A stretch of 64,000 nt of DNA, taken from Apteryx mantelli. Lineage: Eukaryota; Chordata; Aves; Apterygiformes; Apterygidae. Shown piece after piece: positions 9,198 to 20,319 of the stretch; within the stretch, counting starts at the first letter, position 1, and each line of letters starts with the position of its first letter. Position numbers and translations under genes: made by a program. The stretch is from contig NC_089980.1 of assembly GCF_036417845.1 (NCBI RefSeq), forward strand, positions 130,970,516-131,034,515, written 5' to 3'. The notes beneath the pieces are model-generated. The model had not been told where the DNA came from, ran no database searches, and saw only the letters and a program-made list of their open reading frames with translations.

Positions 9198-12100
9198 CAA
9201 AGAAAAAAGAAGGAAAAAAAAAGGGGTGGAAAATAAAGAACCATGGTTTGCATCACAATGTAGACAGTAGAAATCCTGGACTTAAAGTGCGATTTAAGAG
9301 CTTTTGCTTCAGACACTTCTTAAAGTCCATGCTGATAAGTAATTAATATTTAAATCAGATAATTCTGCTCTGAGATGTGCTTTGTCAGACCTTGTTAAAG
9401 GGTTTTGGTTTTGTATTTGGCCTGTGAACGCTATACCCGTAGCTTTGCAGATCGCAGCATGCTCTAACTACTCAAAGAAAAGTTTCTCTTCTCAGTCTGA
9501 GCCTTAAAGATACTGATTTCCTTAATTAGAGAGAAGGGAATTTAAATACCATTAATTTTTCCAGCTACAGGTAAACCACTGATCAGAATAAGGGAGGGCA
9601 AAGTCTTCAGAAAGTTTAATATAAAAATCACTCACATGAAGTAACTTTAAAGTGGGTCCAAGTGTGTTTACCTATGCTTTGAAATATATATATAATATAT
9701 TGCAAATTTTTGACTTGTCACTTGTTAACACCCGATTTCCTTAAATGATTCCTAACATATTCTGTACCTCAAAAACTTCATTTTTAACTTTCTGTCAACT
9801 CTCTTGTCTCTTCCTTGCCAAGAGTGAAAAATGCCAAGTTGGATCACTTTGTACTGCAGTGTTGCTAGGTATATAAGTGACTGGAAAATACTTCTGAAGC
9901 TATATGAAATGCTGCAGAATAACCTTGAACTTGAGTGTTATCCTATCAAGCTTACTCCTTACCCTTTCCTAAGGTGTGGGCAGGAGAGGAAAGAAGTTGC
10001 TAACTCAGGATGAAACTTCTTATATTTTGGAACAAATGGCAGAACATAATAGTGTGTGTGTGTATAATATATACACTTGAGTCAACTGTCTTAACCTATC
10101 TGCTATGAAACAGCCCCTTGGCTGCACTTGTATTCTTATCTATATTCTTAATATACTGGTAGAGGGATAGGTTAGCAGAGCTGTTGAGTGTGATGCCGTT
10201 GCTGCTTGGAGTATCGAGACTAGGAGCTCTGATGGTAATGTAGGTTGGTTCTTCGGGGGTTTTTCTTTGCTTTTCTTGAATCATTTGTGTTAATAAAATA
10301 TACTGGAGGCTATAAGGGCTGTCTCGGAAGGATGCTATGAATGAAAGAAGCAAAAGGATAGAAGAAACTGTTCTCCTTAAAATTATGGAGGTGCTAGGTG
10401 CCACTGGAATAGACCAGAGATTTCTGGAAGGTGGGAATAAGTGGCTTGTGTCATATGCATGTGCCTTCAGCATAAAAACAAGGGACTTGACTGTAAATGT
10501 TGTTTCCTGACTGTATGACGCTGATTATTCTAAGGGTTTTGTTTAAGAAATGGAAGATTCGTATAAATCATAACTGCTACAAAAACGCAACTATTTCTTC
10601 TTCCTCTGTTCTTCTGTCTTCATACCTTAACTGGGGATAGGAGTAGAGCAACAAAGTCTATCCTGATGTTCTCCATCAGGACTGTGGACTGCTATTCTTC
10701 CCTCCAGGCTGGTCCCTTGTTGTAGGAAACACTGTGCTGAAGTTCATACCACTCCCTTAGATCTCGGGAGAGCAGTTTTAAGGTTTATTGCTCTTTGGAT
10801 GCAGGTATGGCTGGGAGATGATGCCCAGCTCTCTGCCTCCAACATGCCATTTTCGAGTAGAGGTGCACAAAGCCCTCCAACGTAACTGATGTGTTTGCCC
10901 AGGAAAACAGAGCTTGGTATATGTTTTTCTCCCTTTTAAAACTGATTTGCATAACTTAAGGACACCCCCTCCCTCCCGAAACACTGTTTTCCCCTCTCCC
11001 AGTTTCATAAACAGCTTGACATATTGCATCTGAAAAGCCCAGATACTACCAAGGACACTTTGTAATCTGTCCTCTTGGGAGCAGAGAAATACCAGAATGC
11101 CAATACATATTGTGTATTGAGGAACTATGAAAAATACTGTATTTATTTCTTTAGGAGAAGGGTAAAAAAAAAATGTGTGGTTAATATTTCCAGGTCATCT
11201 TTGGCAGATTTGCTAATATAATGCAAGGCAAAATGTTAACTGCACCGCCCTCTTTCTTATGCTATTTTTGGCTGATTATGAAGAAAGTATTTAAACAAAA
11301 AAAATCTGTTCTAAGTGTCTCTCCCTCCCCCTCTCCCCCCGATTATTTCACATTTCTAAACATTGAGCATACCAATCAATATTCCATTAAGAGGAGAATT
11401 AACTTGGGAGAAGCTTGCATGTATTTGCATGTAACAGTTTATTTCTTGGTCTGTGGATTTCTGTGCCCCCTTTCCCCCATGTCATCTGTTTAAAAAACAA
11501 ATAAATATTTGGACAATTGCATCTAATAGCCGGGCTTGTCATGTCCCATCTCAGTTTTGTCAATATGAGTTGCTGGTACAGCCTTCTGGAATGCCTTGCT
11601 TGCAGGCAGCAGTGATCAATCAGGCAAATGTTGGTAGCCACTTTTTTGTTTCTGTTTTGTAATAGTTGGGCATCGAGGTATTAGGCTTCAGATCAAGTGT
11701 TGCTCTTGGTTACACACATGCAGTTCACAGAAATCAATGTTGCATAGACATGAGAGTTGTATTTGAGCTTTAGTGAGTTAACTCTTAGGTCATTTACGCT
11801 AATGCTAGGCTGGATTTTCTGCAGGCGGGATTAGAATGCCCAATCTCAGAAAGTCAGAAACCACAAGACTTTTTTGCTCTCCAAGCCAATGTTTCCCTTC
11901 TCATGAGCTCTGTATGAGCCTAAGAGTGGAGAATACCTCTTGCTTTCTGAAGTCTAAGCCTTGGGATTACAAACAAGTGTAATGAAGTTTGATTTAAGAC
12001 CGTATATAGCACACAGGAGAGTAGAACATGGCTCTGTAGGACCTTCAGGAGAACCTCTCAGTTGATTTTGATAGTTGAATTGTCAGAAGAGCCACTGAAC

Positions 12101-13565
12101 CGTGGTCCAAACCCTAACCTGTTGACACGTGTGGAGCTGCCATGTTCTCATGTGCATTTAGTGTTGCCTAGTGCTGCTGTACCCTGAGGAGCAAATCACT
12201 TGGGAAGGTCTTGAGATCAAAGTAACAGTTAGCAAATCTCTGTAGACTCCAGCCGCTGCAGATGAGGGGGTGCCCAGTTGAAGGCAAGTGGTGTTTTCTG
12301 GCTTCTTCGGCTGGTGTGGTCCAAGTACTTCAGCACGTACCCCCACCCCACAGTTCTGTATTACATAGTGGGCAAAAGTTGTCATTGGCCCAAATCTGTT
12401 GAGTTAAATGAAGTTACATTTGGTACCAAGAAAATCTTGTATAAATATCCAGCCTGTTCTTTTAGATTATCAAATCCCCAAAGTAAAGCCTATTTTCTAG
12501 TACGTTTCTCTTTTTGGAGGGGAAAAAATATGTAATTTTATGATTAAACTTCTGGGCCGTTCTGTCTCTGCAGCGTCGCAACCTTATCTCTCTGGGGACT
12601 AAATAGCAAAGGAAAGTTGTGGCTGATATTTGAGTTGTTATTTATAGGAGAAAAAACAGAGGGTATAGGAATGGCATAGCAAGTAAGGAGACAAAAAGGC
12701 CTGCCTGAAATCTGTTAAAATATGGGGCTTGCTTTAAAAGTGATAGACACAGAAACAGAAATTTAGCCAAAGATGAAGAGAACTGTGGTTCACCCTAATA
12801 CCCTTTATTTTGCTTTGTTTTTCCCCTTGGAGAGATGGAAATTTTGAAAGTGCATTTGGGGAGGGGAGGGAGTGATCTTGCTAAAAGAGAAATTGCAGCA
12901 AGTTTTCCTGAAACTCACTGTTTCAATATCACACTTGAACAGTTCACAGCAGCATCCTTCAAGCCTTCTAAAAAACTGTTCTTAGACAAATCTTGCAGTT
13001 GCAATCGCTAAGTTGCTGAAGTATTGTATTTCAAGAATAATAGAAATAAAGAAAAGCCCACCCTGTGCAGCTGCCTTCTTTATTTGGAGAACTTTGTGGC
13101 TGTGGTTCTCCGGTGGCACAATTAGGGTGGTCTTGGTTGGAGATCAAGAATGACACCCAGTCGGATCAGCTCGAGAAGCTTAACAAACTTGAATTTATGA
13201 TGGAAATGTGGGTACAACTTCAACTATGAGGCATCTACTGCTTTTCCGTAATGTCGGTTTCTCAAGGGTTGGGATTCACAGCTGAACTTGCTTTCAGCTT
13301 CGCAGCATCATTTTGCAGCAGCTTCTTGCAGATCTTAATGCCAGAAGGGAGGGGAGGTTGGTCAGTTGAGGGGCAACATGTTCACAGGTGTCCTCTGCTT
13401 TTACTGTGACAGTCAGAGGTGCCAAGGCAGAGGTTTAATCAGAGCATTAGGTACCTGTGTACTTTTGATCTTAAAAAGCTAGTAGACTGGGCAATTGATT
13501 AGACTTTTGCTGTATGTAATCTAAATAGCATTTCTGGTTAACTCTTTCCTTCCTCTTATTTTCAG

Positions 13566-13631
13566 GCCCCACTGTTTATCCTGCAGTTACTCATCTCTAT
13601 CAAACCATGAACGGGCTCAGATTTCCTCAAG
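13566..13631 (+). other. Candidate exon with possible start codon (MNGLRFPQ...)
   Basis: This 66-nt interval has good splice signals. A branch-point-like GGTTAAC lies about 27 nt upstream, followed by a pyrimidine tract ending in TTTTCAG. The donor is CTCAAG/GTACTT. Two of three frames are open. One contains ATG at 13607 with A at -3, reading M-N-G-L-R-F-P-Q and leaving phase 1 at the donor. Spliced to the inferred exon 1, this would be the first ATG after the two uORFs, with an in-frame TAG upstream at 3435-3437. I do not recognise the peptide. The exon could be a start-codon exon, an alternative 5' UTR exon, or a chance splice-site pair. There is no homology evidence. Confidence 0.4.
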
Positions 13632-13957
13632 GTACTTATCAAAATGACATTGCATATGACAGTAGATTAAAAACCATCCCACTTTCTAAACATTGCATTA
13701 TAAAATTAAGAACACACCGGTTTTTGAGTAGGTCTGTAACCTCCTGGATTTGACTATAGTCTGTCCTAAATTTGCTTAAGAGGATGGTTTTTCATATTAT
13801 TTTTAGGGTAAAGTATGTATTTTATATGTAAAGATTGCCTGCGAATTTAACAGCAATCACAAATGTATAGCTTTGGGCTCTCTTGTTGATTAGAAAATTA
13901 ACAGATGCCAAAAAAAAACAACAACAACAAAAAAAGGTGGGGCGGTTGTGTTTTTTT

Positions 13958-13981
13958 TCTTTCTTTCTTTCTTTCTTTTTC
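13958..13981. repeat. (CTTT)n microsatellite
   Basis: About five CTTT units follow a T-run. A CAA-rich stretch (13918-13931) lies 30 bp before it. Confidence 0.85.
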
Positions 13982-14193
13982 CCTGTGCCTGTTAGGCATG
14001 GTAGCATGTATATCTAAGATATGTAACTGTTTTAAGGGTTGGGGGGGGAGAAAAAATAGCAAAACTTACACTTGTGATTGCTACTCTAAAGCAAAGCTTC
14101 TTTAAGGAAAAGACTAACCATTTGGAGCTCATTAAGATCCAAGAAATGTCAGTACTAATCTTACCTAGATAATCTTGTTACTTTTAATTTTAG

Positions 14194-14516
14194 GCAAAAT
14201 TTTGGAGTGTGGCCATTGCTCACATATAACCATTACATGCACAAATGCAGCATTTAATTCTGGCTTGTTGTATCTAATAAGTGGAATATGTTGGACTGCA
14301 GTTGTAATCAACACAAAACATCGAGAGGTGTCTGCAAGAGTGATGGTCCCAGAGCTTATACGGTGCAACAAATGGCAGCATTGCTCTGCGAAAACGGTAG
14401 CCTCTGTCTTCACAGAGAAAATTGTAAATGTAACTCAGGACCTCTGGGTGGCCTGTCGGCGAAGAAGAATAAATGTGGGATCTTTGAATTTTCGAGTAAA
14501 AGTCTCTTATGTCTGA
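14194..14516 (+). other. Stop-poor block after a good acceptor; possible terminal exon or conserved element
   Basis: A pyrimidine tract ending ATTTTAG (14187-14193) precedes about 320 bp that stay open in two plus frames (one to TGA at 14514-14516) and largely open in two minus frames. The surroundings are AT-rich, so such openness is unusual. From 14194 the open plus frame is phase-compatible with the candidate exon at 13566-13631 and would add about 107 residues with several cysteines and a basic CRRRR run. An AATAAA lies at about 14468. There is no recognisable domain. Alternatives are a conserved regulatory element or chance. Confidence 0.2.
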
Positions 14517-14529
14517 GCTAGAAACCATC

Positions 14530-15970
14530 TGTTAGCCAAGCCTGCTTATCAATTGGTATGTGACCCGGCTGCCACTAGAGAGGGACGGAGCTCTATACAG
14601 AGCAGGGGTGTATTACTTATAGAAAGGGCAGTTTTCACATAAACCAGATTTTATTTTTTGGCTGTTTTGCTTTGCTTTTTGAGGGTAGAAAAGGAAAAGG
14701 TGAATGCTAAATCTTACTGTTGTTTATACCTAAGAACATCTTTGTCAGAGAAATTTTGTTGATGAGAAATGTGTTTAAAAGGATGGAGATGCTTCACCTC
14801 CTCCATACGTGTCATGCTTGCAAATATTGCCACCACGAAACAACGATTAACTGGAAATTGCATTGTGGAATCTCAAAACCAGTTTCTAACCATCAGGGTG
14901 ACTAGAGGAAGTATCGTGTCCGGTATGAAATGGAAGCGTGGATGCTCCCCGAGGAACTCTGGAAAGCAGTGGAGTCCTTCCATTCTCCTGCCTGCGACAC
15001 AAGTGTTTTATGCTTCTTGGCCTTATTTAGCAGCAGCTCTGGAGCTTCTCTGTTGGAAAAAAAAAAAATCCCGGGAGACTCTGTGGGGTCGGCTCTTGCG
15101 GTTCTGTGTCCAACTGCAATTTGTGTTGGCCGTTGTAGGGTGGTCAGGCTCCTTAGCTGGATCTGCCTGGCAGCTCTGCAGCTCCAGATCAGGCGCTTTG
15201 TCCCAGCGGTCTTTCTTCTTTTAACGTCTTCAGCGTAGCTGCGTGTGCACGCTGTCCCCAGACTGTTGCCGTTACCTCTTCAGTCACTATATCCTAAGCC
15301 TCCAGTTCTTTTCTTTCAATTTATGTTGTCCCGGACTAGCTGAAAGCACCACCCAAAACTGCTGAGCATTTTAATGATGGAACGCATACTGTTGAATTCA
15401 ATTTATTTTTGAGGGGTTTTCCTTTATTGCCCTTTCCGTTTAGACAGTAAATTCTTCCAGGGCAAAGGCTGTTATTTTTTTGTCTGTACAATTAGGCCTC
15501 TTTCCTAGCTGAGCCTTGTGCTCCAACAGGACAAACATGATACATAAACTGTAAAAATGCTGCTCCCCTCCCTCCTCCTTTCTGCAGTCTACTCTGCAAA
15601 TACTCTGTTAATTTTTTCTTTTGCCTCAGCATAGCATAACTTTCCTTTTCAGTTTTTATTCAGTGTTTATTTTAGTGTTAGGGAAAAAGTATCCTCCACA
15701 GGCAAAATGAACGTTAAATCCTAATTTTAGGAATCATGGATTTATTTTATTATTATTATTTATTTTATTTTTTTTACTTCTCTGGATTAGGAGCTTAAAA
15801 TGCCTATGGGTTAGGTGTTCAGCAGTAAAACACAGGCTTGCTAGTCAGTGGTGTATCTGTTTCTTCTGGAAAGTAAGCCTGTGCTTTGTCTCACTCCATT
15901 AAAAATAGTAATCCCAGGAATATGCTGAAGTCTCTGAGCTGTTTAGGAGGTGTTTGTTGCTGTAGAGGTC
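14530..15970. other. Intron-like non-coding DNA
   Basis: I see no supported gene here. A 151-codon frame at 14769-15224 crosses an A-run (15058-15068), has no domain-like pattern and overlaps another open plus frame (14930-15238), so it is treated as chance. AT-rich simple sequence (TTATTATT type) lies near 15740-15775. Confidence 0.55.
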
Positions 15971-15981
15971 CACAGTCACGC

Positions 15982-15993
15982 CCACCAGAGGGC
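15982..15993 (+). promoter_or_regulatory. CTCF-type core motif
   Basis: CCACCAGAGGGC matches the core vertebrate CTCF consensus CCASYAGRKGGC at every position, and the next base, A, also fits. CTCF binds such sites as an insulator and as a cohesin-stopping loop anchor, and orientation matters. Here the C-rich core reads on the plus strand. Occupancy cannot be judged from sequence alone. Confidence 0.55.
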
Positions 15994-16269
15994 ATTTTAT
16001 CACCAATTTCTTGGGGAGAAAGTTTTTTCTGAAGTGACGATTAAAGTAATAAATATTGGGAGAAAAAGCAGCGTCTGAAACGCTGTGCATATAGCTTTTT
16101 TGTTTATATATAAATACATATGTTTATGTGCTGGCTGTATTTATATGTAAATAAGCGGTGATGTCAGCTTGGATAGTCGGGTTTCCTCTCTATTTGTTTC
16201 CGAAATCATTTCAGATTTTACTCGGGGATAATCTGGAGAGAAGGGAATCCTTTAAGGAACTCCTGCAGC

Positions 16270-17000
16270 TGGTATGGCCATTGGTCACCAAGAAATTGGA
16301 CTCCACGCCGAGCGAGCGCAGCGGATGATTGCCGCGTAGCCCCGCTCCCCTCCTTCCCGGGCTTGCAGAAGGAAAGGCTTCTGGTCGGGAGCACTGCTCG
16401 CTTAGGAGGCTGGAATTTGCAAATACAGCCGATAGTAAAGCCCCTGAATCTTAAGGAAACATTTGGCAGCCAGGGAAGTGTACATCTGCCAGATGGACCT
16501 GACGTCTTGCGTTTGGCAGCAGTTAATGCTAAGGCATGATATCATGCACAGCCCTAGAATGACAGCTAGGAAGTGAGTTCTTATTTTTAGGAGCTGTACT
16601 TTGTTTGCATTTTATTTTTCTTCTCTGCCATCCGTTTGCCTTTATGAAAGGAAGCTTGCATAGAAAGGAGAAAATCCGCTGCTGGAAACGTCTTGTCTCA
16701 TCCCTTCTCCAGGTGCGTAGCGTTGGCATCTGTGCCGGAGGTCAGGCTGCCCCGGTTCGGATTCATGACCTTTGTCAGCCTTGGGCAGCACACATAATGT
16801 GAATTACTCCGTGGACGCCCGTCCCGAGCGCAGTGGGGGACTCGCGGTGCGGACCCTGTGTTGTGCGAGGGACCCTTTGGAAAGAGATGGGAACGACTGG
16901 GAGCTCCGCTGTTGAAGGGGCTGATGTCGTGAGGAGGGGTTACGAGGAAGTGTAGACTTCTCCTGTTCTCCAAGATGCTCTGACCTCCTCAACACCTCGT
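16270..17000. promoter_or_regulatory. CpG-enriched intronic patches
   Basis: Short stretches near 16300-16400 and 16800-16930 contain many more CpGs than the neighbouring intron, for example GCCGAGCGAGCGCAGCGG near 16307. No splice-bounded exon or ORF with a recognisable product is present. They may be orphan CpG patches with enhancer activity, or decaying unmethylated segments. Confidence 0.25.
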
Positions 17001-20000
17001 TGGAGCGTGTACAGGCCTACAGATGCCTCCAAAGAAATACGTGTAGAGGTTTTGCGATTTCCTTAAGGATCTAGTTCTAACCCACAGAAGCTAGGGGGAT
17101 TTTGGTAGGAAGGAGAGGAAGCAAGAGTGTGCGCCGGCAGTATAGTTGTCTGGAGGGCACCATGTGTAGGGGTCCTCCCCGTGGGTGGATGCTCTGTGCA
17201 GTGTTGGTGGAGGCGTCGTGGTCCCCCTCCGTTTGTGTCTATTCCCCCACCGGGGAAGAACGAAAGTGGGGGCCGTGCTGGGGTCTGGAGAACTCTTCAC
17301 TCTCTCCAAAACGGAGCTTAGACCCTCCGCAAATGGTTGTTGGGGAACTGCGTGGAAACAAGTGCTCACACCCTAAAAATAAATGTGCACAGTGAAAAAG
17401 CGAGGTGGAGAATTAATCAAGGCTAGCTCCTGCCTGATCAGCAGCAGGCAGTCTCCTAGTAAAATGTCTGAATGTTTTTCAACCTCTTTATTCGAATGAG
17501 AGATACTTTGGCCAGGAAATATTTTTCCAGCCGTATTAGTGTCTGTGCAAATAAACGACTTGTAAAAGAATTTTATTAACCCTGTGGGACCGAAACTTTG
17601 AATAAAATTTTTTAGCTAGAGGGAGTTGCTTTCCAGGACTGTACTAAAGATTTGATAAGTCCTATGTCTTTGCCACCTTGTCATCTCTGGGTTTACTACC
17701 TTAATACCAGTGAGAGCTGTAAAAGAGATGTCATGATTAAGAGCTGTGAGTTTTTCTTTTTTTTTCTTTTTTTTTTCTTTTTTTCATCTTTGCTCATCTT
17801 TGAGGGCTCAAATGTAAGTCAGCATTAAAAGAACATAGGTACCTATATGTCCTTGGATCCAATCCTGTATGTCACTGTCTTTCCTTTTAGCTTTACCTGC
17901 GGCAACCGATTATAAACTGTGAGCACTAACTGTAGAGACGCAGGTGAGCCACTGCTGTGGCAGCGGGTGAGTAAGTCTGCTAGGAACTTTGTTGGGATTA
18001 AAAAAAAAGTAGATGGCAGCACTAAGCTGTTGTGAGGGAGAGAGGATTTGAAGGTGAGAAGGATGAAAAAGCCCGTTAAATCTGCAATTATTGCAACAGT
18101 GCAAAGCTCCCGCAACATTATAGTAACTCATATTAGTGGAAGAACCTTGCAATCTGGTTTCCCTGCTGTTACACTGGGAATAGACGCTACTGCTTCCTCC
18201 CGTTTCATTAGCGAGGACCATATGAGGTCTCTGTGTAATTCTGAGCTAAAACAAGCGCGTATCTGGGTTTCCTACCGAGTGACTTAAGGATTTGACCTGG
18301 CTGCTGTTTGCGTCTTGGTTCTAACTTATTAGCAGTATTGCTAGCGTATCAGAAGTAATTCCTTGGCTTCCAAAATGCATGCAAGACGAAACATACCTAA
18401 TTTCAGTGGATTTTCATTTTGGAGTATAACTATAGCCAAGTTCTTGAAGTTTATGGCAAAAGTAGCTGAGGGCCTTTCCAGACCAGGCAGAAATCGTCTT
18501 ACAAACCTGCTGATTATCCAGTGTCTGAATTTGTATTTCAGTTTGCTTCAGCAGAAGCTTTTCGTATTGAAAACAACTACTTATCACCATTTGCTAACTT
18601 CCTTACTTCACTTCAGGCTGATATTGAACGCTGAATGATTTAAGGAATGTTTCTAATGTTCCTCTGGAGAGAAGAAATATGGTTGCATTGGAGCCAGGTG
18701 ACGGACTTGCTTGTAAAATATTTTTGAATAGAAAAAGCCTGTGTTTCCATTCTGCGAGCTCTAAAATAAAACAAAAAAATGTCGGCGATTTTGTTATTTT
18801 CCTGCTCTTTGAGGCAGATTGCCCAGCAATATTCAGAGGAATTGGCAGTGTGTGCCGGAGGGATGGGAAGACACTTGGATACCTTAATGACGGGCGTAAC
18901 GTCCAATTTTGAGCAGAATGGGACAGACAAAAATCCACGTGGTTTAATTCTGATAAAAGCACAAAGCCTGTAAGCACAAAGCTGAACCGCATAGCGTGTG
19001 GCATGTCAGAAAGGAGACCTGGTAGGCAGCGCAAAGCAGCAAGAAGCAGAGAGGAGGTAACGAATGTTGCTAGCTAGGAATTAAGGCTGATTTATAAAAC
19101 TGAAGTGTTTTACAGTAACGAAGGCTTGCAGAGACTAACTGAATTAGCTGGGATTATCATAGCCGGGAACTGAACTGCAGTGCCTCCTCCGCAAATAACG
19201 TCACCCTCCTCCTGAATTTTGGGCTGTAAATCCGTTGTTGAAAAGATAACTAGTATTTTATCCTGCCCCAGAGGGGGAGATGTGGCGGGTACCTCCCCGG
19301 TCGGGGGATTAGGGCAGGGCACAAGGCTGGGAGTGAGGATCTGAACGCACACCTGGGCTCTAGCGCTGCCCAACGGGGTGACAAGGGGAGGATTCTTGCA
19401 TTGGTATTAATATAAATAACTGCATCCTCGGCAGTGCCGGGACCTCCTTGGACCCCCCGACCGGCTGGCAGAGTCTGGCTCGGTTACGCTCTTGCTTGCA
19501 CCAGCGGGGCAATTGCAGCTGAATGGAGCCCATGGCTTGCAAACGCCTCCGCTTCCACTATTTAGGGGAATCGCTCTTTTTCCCAGCCGGAGGGGCAGAC
19601 GGCTTAACGCCAGGCGTGTTGCCGCCGAGACAGCAGGCCTTTAGAAAGTAGCTTTGTGCGGCCCGTGGTCAAGACTTTAACCGACAACAGAAGTTTTAGA
19701 AGATGATTCCTGGTGGTCTTGCACCATTTTGCTTTAACGTTTGAGTAAGCGCAGCTCTTCCTCTGCAATTTGGAAACTGATGCACGTGAGATTGTCGCAG
19801 GCGAGTTCCTGGAGACTTCAGACTTTTGTGGATGAAAATGTCATGTAATTTGAAAATGGATCAGTATTAAAATGAAGTGTGTGCGCACATGCACTTAAGA
19901 CATTGTTGACTTTCCATCAAGTCAGTTTAAAAAAAAAGTCGTCTTTTGTCAGAAGACTCAAATATTTGTAGGTGGGATGTTACTGGATTTGATTTTTTTT

Positions 20001-20100
20001 TTTTAAGTATGCACAGGGAAAGAGGGGAATTGCATGCATTTTTCCATGTTCTCAGTGTTAATATTGCTCTCTAATTTGGTAATTGTGTCCTGCCAGTTTG
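17000..20100. other. Intron-like non-coding DNA
   Basis: No gene is recognised. A CTTT/T-rich tract lies at about 17753-17785. A mildly CpG-enriched patch lies at about 19260-19640. Open frames on both strands are short and mutually overlapping. Confidence 0.55.
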
Positions 20101-20310
20101 TTTTGAATCTGTCATTAATGCATAAACAGCAACAGCCTTTAGCAAGACTCATTGCTTAAAGGGTGTATGTTCTGCAGCTCTGCCAGGGCATAGTTCTCAT
20201 GGCACTGCTGGTGGTAATTAGACGCAGAATAATTATGAGTATTTGATTAATCAATTGCAGATATAGATTGTATGATTGGATATTTGATTAATTAAAGCAA
20301 GTGGCTTAAA
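20100..20310. promoter_or_regulatory. Homeodomain-motif-rich AT block with two PBX-HOX-type sites
   Basis: The 11-mer ATTTGATTAAT occurs twice (20241-20251 and 20282-20292). Its core TGATTAAT fits the PBX-HOX consensus TGATTNAT. Several further TAAT cores and AATTA motifs surround it. AT-rich, CpG-poor clusters like this are typical of conserved developmental enhancers in introns. Conservation has not been tested, and TAAT cores are frequent in AT-rich DNA by chance. Confidence 0.25.
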
Positions 20311-20319
20311 AAAAAATCT

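Larger units (their letters stand above)
3670..13565 (+). other. Inferred first intron, non-coding
   Basis: The segment starts with the exon-1 donor (GTAAGC) and ends with the acceptor at 13564-13565, if both exons are real. Apart from the 3' part of the CpG island it is AT-rich with no convincing coding region. It contains homopolymers and purine/pyrimidine tracts listed separately. Open frames of 60-130 codons on both strands look like chance: they have no conserved motifs and overlap one another. Confidence 0.5.

Noticed and set aside
14566-14578. Possible second CTCF site (CCACTAGAGAGG)
   Set aside because: Two mismatches to the core consensus, including the invariant G-rich half.
14769-15224. 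151-codon open frame on the plus strand
   Set aside because: It includes a lysine run from an A-homopolymer, has no recognisable motif, overlaps another open frame and has no supporting splice or promoter signals.
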